44,119 nucleotides of DNA from Candidatus Bathyarchaeota archaeon (GTDB lineage: Archaea > Thermoproteota > Bathyarchaeia > Bathyarchaeales > Bathyarchaeaceae), in the NCBI GenBank assembly GCA_029882515.1, contig JAOUKN010000005.1, positions 1 to 44,119 of the forward strand, in the 5' to 3' direction. The notes beneath the pieces were generated by a model. It did not search any database, was not told the origin of the DNA, and was given only the letters and a program-made list of their open reading frames with translations. Both the position numbers and the translations under genes were made by a program. Below are positions 9,807-18,932 of the stretch, piece after piece (position 1 is the first letter of the stretch; the number at the start of each line of letters is the position of its first letter).

Positions 9807-11573
9807 ATGATGTTTAGTTCTTTACCTTTGGTTTCTGCGGCTTACACTACTGAGTATCCTTACATGCCGCCAGACCTTTATTGTGACGTGAACTGTGACG
9901 GTGGGGTTCGCGTAGATGATGTTTTGAGAGTGGCTCTGGCTTTTGGCTCTAATGAGGGAGACCCTGATTGGGATCCAGCATGTGACGTCACCGAAGATGG
10001 AAAAGTCAGGGTAGACGATATCCTGGAAGTCTCGGGTCATTTTGGAGATACTGAGAGCCCTTCATACCCGATAGCCTATTCCACAACGTTGGAGTTCACA
10101 GTTCCTGATGATGGAGGCGAAGAGGTCTGGTACTATGTGTTAGCAAGGGTTTACGTGCCTGAAGACCTTTCTAATGAAACCTTCTATTTCGTGGCTAGTG
10201 CCAGTGCCAATGACGGTGTGCAGGATGTCATGTTGGATGAAACTTCGAACCCTGGGAGTGGAAGTCCAGTTAACATTGATCTAGGAAGTCTAGGGAAGGG
10301 GTATCACTTGTTGGAGTTCGTGTTTGTCGAGGTCGCTGACGCCGGTTCTCTCAGCTTCCACGTAGCAACTGCAGCTGAAGAATATGCATGGCTTGCTAGA
10401 TTCCGCATATACATACCAGACTACAGCGACACAGAATACGAATACACACTGACACCGAATACATGGTGTACCATGAAGGATGATTATTTTCTGATAGGAT
10501 ACGCTGACGACTACATAGACGATGTTTGCGTTGATGGAACAGTTTGGCAGGATTGGGAATGGGATTGTGCTCCATACGACACAATCTACGCTTGGGAAGA
10601 TGGATTCTGCTATCCATTAGGCAATTTGGAGAACAATATTGGCGGGAATGCCTACGACATGAGTTTCAAGTTTAGCGAGATTGAGGAATCTGGACTACTA
10701 GACTTTCAACATGGTTCATGGACACATCAGCGAGACAGAATTGGACGACCAAGGTTCTATGCAATATCTGATGTCAACCTTGAACAAACCCATTATAATG
10801 CACAAATAACCGAGAAAAAACTCTATGGTGGCTCTCAATGGTACATGGAGGCAGGGTCATCAAAAAGATACATAACGACCGTGCAAGAGTTCGTATGGAT
10901 AGAAGACCGTGGCCCTGCCGGACAATGGGGAGCTAGGCTTCGTCTAGAAACGGGGATCGGATGGCTACCGTTGACAACAGAAGAATTCGCAGATTTCGGG
11001 ATTATGTTAAACCTTACATATCTAGATTCAGCTGGGTATAATGCTTTCAGAAAAATCGACCTTTACGATTCTCATGTAGACGTCTATACACCAGAATCAC
11101 TGAACATCGTGGGTATAGAATTTGTAGGTGACGGTCAAAGTAAAGTCTCAGAAGAACTATTGGGGTGGAGGATAGTCGAAGGGATAGGTGTAGGCTTAAT
11201 TGCTTACGCGGCGACTGGGCCTTTTGGAGCAGTTGCTGGAATTATCGCTGGACAAAGTATAGATGCGGTGTTTGAATACGCCCTTGACCAAGAGGAAGAA
11301 GATGCTCATGACCAAGGAGGAACACCAACACATCACACCTTTGGCTACCATCCTATATGGTGGGTTACTGGGTGGATCTATGGACCGCTAATACCTGTCG
11401 AAAACGTTGGTGAATCAAACAGTCACCTTATGTTCATAAGACTAAATCCAATGGCCCAAAAACACTGCGGCGCTGTGAAACTAGTCTTTCACGGACAAAT
11501 CCGATTCGATAATGGCTATTGGGATTCCGCGAGTTTCGAAACAACTATAATCGTCCCTTGGTTCTTACCTTAG
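9807..11573 (+). CDS. Secreted dockerin-domain protein with a large unassigned extracellular region
   Basis: Two F-hand repeats: DVNCDGGVRVDDVLRVALAFGSNEGDPDWDPACDVTEDGKVRVDDILEVSGHFG; partial signal peptide FSSLPLVSA (see frameshift finding). Confidence 0.75.
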   Translation: MMFSSLPLVSAAYTTEYPYMPPDLYCDVNCDGGVRVDDVLRVALAFGSNEGDPDWDPACDVTEDGKVRVDDILEVSGHFGDTESPSYPIAYSTTLEFTVPDDGGEEVWYYVLARVYVPEDLSNETFYFVASASANDGVQDVMLDETSNPGSGSPVNIDLGSLGKGYHLLEFVFVEVADAGSLSFHVATAAEEYAWLARFRIYIPDYSDTEYEYTLTPNTWCTMKDDYFLIGYADDYIDDVCVDGTVWQDWEWDCAPYDTIYAWEDGFCYPLGNLENNIGGNAYDMSFKFSEIEESGLLDFQHGSWTHQRDRIGRPRFYAISDVNLEQTHYNAQITEKKLYGGSQWYMEAGSSKRYITTVQEFVWIEDRGPAGQWGARLRLETGIGWLPLTTEEFADFGIMLNLTYLDSAGYNAFRKIDLYDSHVDVYTPESLNIVGIEFVGDGQSKVSEELLGWRIVEGIGVGLIAYAATGPFGAVAGIIAGQSIDAVFEYALDQEEEDAHDQGGTPTHHTFGYHPIWWVTGWIYGPLIPVENVGESNSHLMFIRLNPMAQKHCGAVKLVFHGQIRFDNGYWDSASFETTIIVPWFLP

Positions 11574-11584
11574 GAGGATTACCT

Positions 11585-11812
11585 ATGGCATACATAGGCG
11601 CTATACTTCGTCGCAGAATAGAAAGGAAAAAGGTCATAAGAAAACTTCGAGAATCAGGCGCAGAATGCTCAGAGAATGATGCAAACAATAAAGCAGTGTT
11701 TCCAGAAAAAGCAGGCATCACAAAGAACGAGCAGAAATGGCTTGAGGACTTAATCAAACATGGCAAAGCAAAGAAACTACCAGACGGAAGAGTCTACATA
11801 CCAAAGAAATAA
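11585..11812 (+). CDS. Small basic protein of unknown function (75 aa; MAYIGAILRRRIERKK...)
   Basis: In-frame ATG at 11585 inside the 11519 ORF, directly after the dockerin gene; coding-like. Confidence 0.45.
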   Translation: MAYIGAILRRRIERKKVIRKLRESGAECSENDANNKAVFPEKAGITKNEQKWLEDLIKHGKAKKLPDGRVYIPKK

Positions 11813-11874
11813 CTTCCCCTGTTTTTTCTATTGTTTGAAGATTTGGACATTATTGCTAAAAAAAAAGCTTTCAG

Positions 11875-11889
11875 GCGTATCGAATACGC
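11875..11889. repeat. Short perfect inverted repeat GCGTAT-CGA-ATACGC
   Basis: Read directly; preceded on + strand by an A9 run, so on the - strand a hairpin followed by a T run. Confidence 0.6.
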
Positions 11890-11927
11890 TTCAAATTTTA
11901 TTAGCGCTATTACGACTTCTCAACTAA

Positions 11928-12143
11928 GCATATCTATGTGGTGCTAGAATTCATTTTCCTGAAGATCAAGACAGAACTCTGTGTCCATATTGTGGAGTTA
12001 CTGTGTTCATTGACAAATATGTATCAAGAGTCTGGATTGTTGAGAAGGCAATCAATCTTCAATTTTTCAAAAGATTGGTCAAAATAGTAACTGACACTTA
12101 TGAAGGGCATTCTATCAACGAGTTATCAAGGCTTACGTTGTAA
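11928..12143 (+). pseudogene. Remnant of a small zinc-ribbon protein: AYLCGARIHFPEDQDRTLCPYCGVTVFIDKYVSRVWIVEKAINLQFFKRLVKIVTDTYEGHSINELSRLTL*
   Basis: Coding-like 71-codon frame bounded by an in-frame TAA (11925-11927), no Met start; CPYCG knuckle. Confidence 0.45.
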
Positions 12144-12188
12144 AACGAAAACAATATTTTCTTATTTGGTTCTTATAGGGGGCACTGA

Positions 12189-13238
12189 GTGTTGAAGAGA
12201 GTGCAGAACTTTCCATCATTAAGCAAAATAAGAGAGGCTTCACGCAACCTCATAATTCCTTTCTCTCTCATCTTGCCCATTTCCATGCTTTATCTCTTCA
12301 ACTCCAGCTCGTTCGAGTCTGTTTGGAAAGGGCGAGCACCATATCTTATCTTCCTATGGCTTCTCTTTCTCGAACTCGCACTAGCATGGAAGAAGCTTCC
12401 TAACAAATCGCTAAACATCACAGCGATAGCCCTCACAACCGCCGTCCCGAACTATTTGATTGGTGTATCTACATTTGCACTCAATGATGAGATCATGGAG
12501 TTGGGTAAACTCGTGGGAGTGCCCTACATGGAGCATGGTGAATGGCTTCTTAAAGACTGGGGCCTTTCCATAGAGTATACTGTCCTTACAGTCTGTTTTG
12601 TGGCTTTAGTTCTACTTCTGTACAAGATCGATGGATTGAAATTCTTTTCAATTTCAACGTTTTTTCTTGGGGCAACTAGTTGTTTCTATATGGTTGACAC
12701 ATTCATTCCTTTTGGTCTTCTAAATGTCCTTCAAGGATTTGTACCTCTTATAGCTTCTTCAGTAGCTGGAATTCTGAATTGGCTGGGCTACGCAACACGA
12801 GTGCTTTCTCCGGAGCAAATACAGGAGCTTTACCCAACAACAGATCCAAGAGGCATGTGGGGACTAGGTGTTCACGGTCTGAATAGACTAATCTTGATTG
12901 CTTGGGGTTGTGCAGGGATTCAGAGTCTCTTTATATATACATTCGTGATTTTGTTCTTTGTCAAAGGAGCTTCAATCTCACTTAAACGGAAAATAATCTA
13001 TGTCGCAATAGGCGCAATCGGTACCTTTCTTGTCAATCTGTTGAGAATAGTATCTATTTGCTTGATCGGAGTGCACATAAGCCCAGAGGCTTTAGAGATG
13101 TTTCACGAATATTATGGTGAACTTTTCTTCATTGTTTGGATCATCGTCTACTTTGTGATAATCATTTACGGTAGCAGAATTCTGACAAAACTGGTTGCCT
13201 TTGCGTCTAAACTTAGAAAATCATTGATTCCGTATTGA
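12189..13238 (+). CDS. Exosortase/archaeosortase family membrane transpeptidase
   Basis: Multi-TM protein with Cys (AWGCAGIQSL), Arg (LVNLLRIVSI) and His (FHEYYGELFFIVW) in archaeosortase/exosortase order. Confidence 0.85.
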   Translation: MLKRVQNFPSLSKIREASRNLIIPFSLILPISMLYLFNSSSFESVWKGRAPYLIFLWLLFLELALAWKKLPNKSLNITAIALTTAVPNYLIGVSTFALNDEIMELGKLVGVPYMEHGEWLLKDWGLSIEYTVLTVCFVALVLLLYKIDGLKFFSISTFFLGATSCFYMVDTFIPFGLLNVLQGFVPLIASSVAGILNWLGYATRVLSPEQIQELYPTTDPRGMWGLGVHGLNRLILIAWGCAGIQSLFIYTFVILFFVKGASISLKRKIIYVAIGAIGTFLVNLLRIVSICLIGVHISPEALEMFHEYYGELFFIVWIIVYFVIIIYGSRILTKLVAFASKLRKSLIPY

Positions 13239-13272
13239 AGAACAAATTAGTAATCAGATTAGGACGCCATCA

Positions 13273-13320
13273 GGATGGCTCAGGTGACAGTTTCCGTAAA
13301 TGGCTTCCCTGAGCCTATCC
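13273..13320. repeat. Stem-loop: GGATGGCTCAGG ... CCTGAGCC(T)ATCC, 23-nt loop
   Basis: Arms 13273-13284 and 13308-13320 are complementary with one bulged T; lies in a convergent intergenic gap. Confidence 0.6.
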
Positions 13321-13368
13321 AGTTTTACGTCTTTGATAAACATAAATGTTCATTCTCAGGTATGCAAG

Positions 13369-14493
13369 TCATAAGAGTGGGAGTAGAGTCTTAGGGATAG
13401 ATAAGAGGAAACTAGGCTCTGCTTCGCATGGAGACCAACAATTTGGACATTGTTCTTTTTTTATACTTCCTCGTAGCTTACTAGCTGTATGAGAGTGCCA
13501 GATGTGGCCGAAACTTGTTTTTCTGATGTTCCCTAATTTCTCACCATAAACAGAGCATGGGTACACAAATCCGAATGGGTCTATAAAACATGAACAGAAT
13601 AATGCAGCGCACGGCAGCACCATTTTATTTGGTCTTTTTAGGAAATCTATCGCCGAGATCAGAAACATCTTCTTGAAGAGATTCCTGCCAATTTCTACAA
13701 TGCCTTTTGAGAAAGGGTTAGAAATCCTAATTCTGGATAGCAGAAACTCTATGTCAGTGTTGGCTCCATAAAGCAATGAACCTTTTCCGGAGCCCACATT
13801 ATGATATAGGTGGCCACTTTGCTCTAGGCTAATGGAAATTAAATCAGTATCCGGTTCAATTCCCTCCTCAGCTAAGGCGTCTAGGAAGTCTAAAAAACGT
13901 CCTGCATTATGTCTGGAAATAGTGTAACTTATGTGTGGAGATAAATTTGGATGAGAACTTGAGATTGCACACAGATTTTTGTAGGTGGTTATAGCTCGGC
14001 TCCAAGCTTGCTTTCGGCCTCTTACATAATCATGCGTTGAAGGCGGACCATCTAGACTTACCCCCACTGTTATGAAAGGAATAGCTGTTTCCTCTAATAT
14101 CTCGCTAACTCTCTTTTCTGCAAGCTTTTCAGAAAAGCCGTTCGTAGTGAGTTCCAGAATGTGGAGGTTCCTTGATTTTGAAGCTGCAAGATAGACGATG
14201 TCTACTAGATCTTTCTTAAGAAAGGGTTCGCCACCTGTTAACCCGAGCCAGAACAACTCTTCGGAAATAGATTCAAAAAGAGAAGTATAACAATCCGAAC
14301 TCATCTCATCTCTCGCACGGTTTGGAGTTTCTCTGTATATTTTCCATATATTACACATCTTGCAATGAAGGTTACAGTGGTACGTCACTGCAATATTTAT
14401 CCTAAAGGGCTTTGGCACTTGGACCAAATTTTTGCGTGCAAGCTTGGCTTTTATCAAAGCCTTACATAGATTGACGTAATTTGCTACCGTCAT
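13369..14493 (-). CDS. Radical SAM protein with SPASM-like C-terminal cysteine cluster
   Basis: CNLHCKMCNIWK CxxxCxxC motif, GGEPFLKKD, C-terminal CAALFCSCFIDPFGFVYPCSVYG...CPNCWSPC. Confidence 0.87.
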   Translation of the reverse strand: MTVANYVNLCKALIKAKLARKNLVQVPKPFRINIAVTYHCNLHCKMCNIWKIYRETPNRARDEMSSDCYTSLFESISEELFWLGLTGGEPFLKKDLVDIVYLAASKSRNLHILELTTNGFSEKLAEKRVSEILEETAIPFITVGVSLDGPPSTHDYVRGRKQAWSRAITTYKNLCAISSSHPNLSPHISYTISRHNAGRFLDFLDALAEEGIEPDTDLISISLEQSGHLYHNVGSGKGSLLYGANTDIEFLLSRIRISNPFSKGIVEIGRNLFKKMFLISAIDFLKRPNKMVLPCAALFCSCFIDPFGFVYPCSVYGEKLGNIRKTSFGHIWHSHTASKLRGSIKKEQCPNCWSPCEAEPSFLLSIPKTLLPLL

Positions 14494-14542
14494 ACGTTAA
14501 CCCTGTCTCGATCTCACACTTAAGTAGTGAAGCGTAATGAAG

Positions 14543-16594
14543 TCAGTCTTCATTTGCCTTCTCAACGTACAATATTTGAACATTCTTGATTAACACCAAA
14601 CCTGAGAGGGCCCCTGAGATTGGCTGTTTAGGATAAGGTTGCCCGTGAACAGTATGTTCAAGAAGAAAATGTAAGGTTGTTATCTCATCGAAATCTGGAC
14701 TGCCAATATGCCTCTTAGAGAAGAAGGTGTCCGAAATTGGAATAGTTATTTTCTTCCAACCTTTGAAATCAAGGAATAACCCAAACTCCCTAAAGTTTCC
14801 CACACGGTCAAAGAGATCTACATAAAGCGTGTTGTTGTCTTCACTCGCAAGTATCTCAAAAGATAAAGCTGCATTCGGCATTGTTAACCACTCCTGATAC
14901 CCATCAATGGGCAACACTTCAGTAACCCATCTTCCTTGAGATAGGAAATCATATTTGATTGTAACGTTCCTTTCAACGTTTTTTGATTTAATCTCTTGAA
15001 GCCATAAATCCCGACGCTTGTACACTACAACTTCTAGTTCTGATATCCATGGAGGGGCAGGGGATGCCGGAAACTGAACGTATTTGTCAGACACTACGTA
15101 GAAAGGATGGTACTGTGATAGTATGGTCAACAATAATTTGGAGGCGTTCCATTCAGGAGGTGGTGGAGGTCCAATGATTACCACATACTCGACGTTCTTG
15201 TCCAGAAGCGCTTTCTCCACATTTTGCGCATCTGAACTTGTTATACCATTTGGCATGTAGGTAAAGAAAAATGGTCTAGGCACTGGCGGGCACCTTTCTG
15301 ATAAATAGTAAATTAACGGACCAATCTTTACCCAAAACTCGAAAACGAATATCTCTTCATTGGGTGCTGTTTGCTTTTTTATGAAATCAGCGACTTTCAT
15401 TGCAACTTGTGAATCATACCTACTTACGTATCCTCGGGCTGCAATAATGTTGAATATTAAGCTTGAGGTGACCGTAACTATCAGTAGAACGGCAAGCAAT
15501 TGCTTACTGGTCGGTAGAAACTTTCTGAAACCTTTTCGGACAGCGATTGTAGTTGTTTTACTCCAGTTTCGATGAAAAGAAGTTAACCCCTTACCCGCCA
15601 CTATGCTAAGCGGGGGCAACATTTGGTAGTAATAGTGAACATACCCGGGAATAGGGAGCAGCAAAAAGGCTAAGGGAGGGAAGACTATCCAAAGAAACAT
15701 CAATAAGGATCCTTCTGCTTTGTTTAGAAGCTCATTTCTCGCTGAAATTGTGGCAAGAAATCCGAGAGGTAGAATAGCCAAAACTACTACAATAAACCAT
15801 TCTGCTTTAGACCACATGGTCCACGGTGTATGTTCAATCATTCCGGGTATTGGTTCCATTACAACCCAGTAGATCATATTTCCAAATCCAGAGACTCCAA
15901 CAAAATAGATGATTATGGGCACAAGTGGCACAAACCCTCCTACCATGATTAAAGAGGCACGTTTTACTGTTTGTTTCAGCATCTCAGTTATTTGAAACGG
16001 TTTGCGCCAAGAAAATCTGATTAGATACCAGGCTATTGCAGTAGCAAATATGATAATACTTGTCTGTCTCATCAATACGGAAAAGGCAACGAATACACCA
16101 GCAGCAATTACAAAAGTCGTTTCTCGTTCCTTTGAAAAAAGGGCAATTATCAAAAGATAGATTGCTATACTTTCCGTCAATGAACTGTAAACGTTGGTTG
16201 GACTATGATAGCCCCAAAGTGGAGAGCAGGAAATTACAATAAAAAGACCTGTGGAAATCACTCCAACTTCAAGTCCATAAATCTTCTTCGCAATCAAAAA
16301 GACAAAAACTCCCGTGATCCCCGATACTGCAGCGAAGATCAAACGCAGGACTGGCAGGTTAGACCCAAAAACCAAGCTGATCAGCGCGTTGATGTAGTAA
16401 ATTAATGGCGGTTTGCTACCACCGATGTCCCTGTACATAACTGCGCCTCTTGAAAGGATCATTCCTATGGTCGCATAATTGCCCTCATCCAAGTCGGCAG
16501 GGCCATACATGTATGGCAAACGTAAAAGAATCGGCAAGATAACGCAGGACAACACAATCCAAAATCCAGCAGCTTGCCAGATTTTATGATTCAT
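14543..16594 (-). CDS. GT39/ArnT-like polyprenyl-phosphate-sugar glycosyltransferase (GT-C fold)
   Basis: DLDEGNYATIGMILSRGAVMYRDIGGSKPPLIYYINALI motif plus many TM segments. Confidence 0.85.
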   Translation of the reverse strand: MNHKIWQAAGFWIVLSCVILPILLRLPYMYGPADLDEGNYATIGMILSRGAVMYRDIGGSKPPLIYYINALISLVFGSNLPVLRLIFAAVSGITGVFVFLIAKKIYGLEVGVISTGLFIVISCSPLWGYHSPTNVYSSLTESIAIYLLIIALFSKERETTFVIAAGVFVAFSVLMRQTSIIIFATAIAWYLIRFSWRKPFQITEMLKQTVKRASLIMVGGFVPLVPIIIYFVGVSGFGNMIYWVVMEPIPGMIEHTPWTMWSKAEWFIVVVLAILPLGFLATISARNELLNKAEGSLLMFLWIVFPPLAFLLLPIPGYVHYYYQMLPPLSIVAGKGLTSFHRNWSKTTTIAVRKGFRKFLPTSKQLLAVLLIVTVTSSLIFNIIAARGYVSRYDSQVAMKVADFIKKQTAPNEEIFVFEFWVKIGPLIYYLSERCPPVPRPFFFTYMPNGITSSDAQNVEKALLDKNVEYVVIIGPPPPPEWNASKLLLTILSQYHPFYVVSDKYVQFPASPAPPWISELEVVVYKRRDLWLQEIKSKNVERNVTIKYDFLSQGRWVTEVLPIDGYQEWLTMPNAALSFEILASEDNNTLYVDLFDRVGNFREFGLFLDFKGWKKITIPISDTFFSKRHIGSPDFDEITTLHFLLEHTVHGQPYPKQPISGALSGLVLIKNVQILYVEKANED

Positions 16595-17787
16595 AATTTT
16601 TCATAGGCCTCCAGCGTTCTTCTTGCGATTTTTTTCCAACTGTAATCTTCTCTGATTGCCTCTTTTGCGTTTTCTCCCAAGCGATTTGCAAATTTCTTCT
16701 CCTTCAAAAGGCGGATAATGGCATCTTCAATCTCGTGAGTGTTGCCTGGCTTCACCAGTAACCCAGAGAGCTCGTGCTTAACGACCTCAGATATTCCTTG
16801 AACTGCAGAGGCAACCACAGGTTTGCCAGCGGCCATCGCCTCAAGCAAAACAAGGGGGCAGCCCTCGAATATGCTAGGGACAACTACTACGTTAGCAGAG
16901 ACAAGAAGCTCTCGTATCCTTTCATCACTAACATAACCTAGAAACATGACAGAATTTTGCAAGCCTAGTCTCTTTGACAAGTCTCTGAAATAGTGTTTGA
17001 GAGGCCCTGTTCCGACAATGATTAGTTTTGCTTTAGGAAAGTATTTTGTGATGCGTGACATTGCCTGCAACAAGTAATTGATCCCTTTCCTAGGTGCCAA
17101 ACGGCCTACATACAAGATTATTTGGTGACCTAACCGCGGCTTCGTCTGTTTCAAGGACGTGTCATTCAGGAATGGACTGTTAACGGCTGATGGAATGGTC
17201 ATTATTTTGTCAATGGGAATTTTGTAGATAAACGATGCGCGATTTCTATTATATTCAGAGACTGAGATGTTCAAATCCATTTGATTATAGACAAAGTTTC
17301 CGTATTGCATTATGATTGGAGGGGGGGCAGACAAGATCGTATATAGTCCAGTCAAGTAAAAACCATATCTCCAGTAGTCTTTAGCTGTTTCCATTTGCTC
17401 GTCAAATCCCACAGTGTGTATTGTTCCAACACATTTTGATTCAAGTCCCATCGTTTTTGCGAGTGCGGCTGCACCAGCACTACTTCCTTGACCGTGAACT
17501 ACATTGAATTTCTTCAACTGTGATAGTGTCAAAATCTCTTTTGCCATTTTTCTTAGAAAGAATAGAAGTCTTAAGGGTCTTCCTACTCTAAGGTAGTCAG
17601 GAAAACAATGGAAAACCACTCCTTCGTCGGATATCACGCTTTTCGATTTTAAATTCCCAGATAAACCTAGAACATGAACTTCACAACCGAGTTTGGCTAG
17701 ATTCAATGAAAGAAAGTATGTGTGCACAGCTACTCCATCACCCTTATAGTAGCAAGGGTTATCTATGGTAACCATGCAGACACGCAT
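16591..17787 (-). CDS. Family 4 glycosyltransferase (GT-B)
   Basis: YVGRLAPRKGINYLLQAM and PSIFEGCPLVLLEAMAAGKPVVAS EX7E-type motif; overlaps the GT39 gene by 4 nt. Confidence 0.9.
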   Translation of the reverse strand: MRVCMVTIDNPCYYKGDGVAVHTYFLSLNLAKLGCEVHVLGLSGNLKSKSVISDEGVVFHCFPDYLRVGRPLRLLFFLRKMAKEILTLSQLKKFNVVHGQGSSAGAAALAKTMGLESKCVGTIHTVGFDEQMETAKDYWRYGFYLTGLYTILSAPPPIIMQYGNFVYNQMDLNISVSEYNRNRASFIYKIPIDKIMTIPSAVNSPFLNDTSLKQTKPRLGHQIILYVGRLAPRKGINYLLQAMSRITKYFPKAKLIIVGTGPLKHYFRDLSKRLGLQNSVMFLGYVSDERIRELLVSANVVVVPSIFEGCPLVLLEAMAAGKPVVASAVQGISEVVKHELSGLLVKPGNTHEIEDAIIRLLKEKKFANRLGENAKEAIREDYSWKKIARRTLEAYEKL

Positions 17788-17892
17788 AGGCGAAGCAACC
17801 CTACCAGTAGCATTTTTCTAGATGGGTTCATCACATAAATTTTCTGTGGACCAAATTACTTTCTGCTATTCCAGATAAAATGCAACTGCGAA

Positions 17893-18909
17893 TTATGTGC
17901 GTTCTTGTGAACAGACGCCAGCAAAAATCTCTTCATGTTTCTTTACGTAGTATTCAGTAGGGTATGTGCTCACATAATCATGTGCAGCTTTTCTTGATTT
18001 GTTGGCGACGCTTAGCCACGACTCTTTTTTGCTTGAAAGCATTCTTATCTTTCTAGCTAACGAACGATATGACTTTGGCTTGAATAGGCATCCTTGCAGA
18101 CGCGACACGTTTTCTCGCACTCCAATTAGATTAGATGCTACTGGTACACATCCGTGCAATGCTCCTTCAATCAATACAAGTCCATAGGCTTCAGTAGTGT
18201 TGACTGAAGGCAGACATATCACATGTGCCTGCTTGTACAACTCTACTAATACATCGTCACTTACTTTGCCTAAAAACTTAACATTTTCTGAATCCTCAGT
18301 ATCTCGTATGAACTTTGGTTTCAGGTATCCGTCTCCAACTAGAGTAAACCTAACTTTCGGAAGCATAGATGCTGCTTTCAGGAGTACATCGACACCCTTG
18401 AAGGGTCGAAATTGGCCAACAAAGAGAACCGTAAAGAGATCCGGTTTCTGTTCAAGATTAGATTTTTCGGGGCATTTAAAGAAACATGGTGTTTGGATTA
18501 CTGTGACATTGGTTCCATTGAACAAACGTTTATAGTCGTCTGAGTGAACTATGATTGCTTGAGCTTTTTTTGCTAAGAATCTGTGAAATTGTGTATATGT
18601 CTTGGAAATTCTTCCCGAAATCCAACATACTTCAGCATGATGTGTATAGACAATTGGGCGTTTACAATGAATCAGTAAAGTCAAATCAGACAAAAATGGG
18701 GTGGGGCCATGTAGATGAATTAGGTCGTAACTATTGCTATAGTGACGGAATGGGATAATCGAAAATTTGAATTCCTTAATCTTAAATTTAGGATGAAGTA
18801 AGGTCACTTGATGTCCTAGATGTTCCAATCCGTCCTTCAACAGACCCACAAGGCGGCTAACTCCACCTTTATAGGGAGGAGCATCTGGAGAAATCATTAG
18901 AATGTTCAA
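17893..18909 (-). CDS. Family 4 glycosyltransferase (GT-B)
   Basis: PDAPPYKGGVSRLVG N-terminus, FVGQFRPFKGVDVLLKAA, PSVNTTEAYGLVLIEGALHGCVPVAS. Confidence 0.88.
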   Translation of the reverse strand: MNILMISPDAPPYKGGVSRLVGLLKDGLEHLGHQVTLLHPKFKIKEFKFSIIPFRHYSNSYDLIHLHGPTPFLSDLTLLIHCKRPIVYTHHAEVCWISGRISKTYTQFHRFLAKKAQAIIVHSDDYKRLFNGTNVTVIQTPCFFKCPEKSNLEQKPDLFTVLFVGQFRPFKGVDVLLKAASMLPKVRFTLVGDGYLKPKFIRDTEDSENVKFLGKVSDDVLVELYKQAHVICLPSVNTTEAYGLVLIEGALHGCVPVASNLIGVRENVSRLQGCLFKPKSYRSLARKIRMLSSKKESWLSVANKSRKAAHDYVSTYPTEYYVKKHEEIFAGVCSQERT

Positions 18910-18932
18910 GACACTCTATCATTCCCAAGTGT

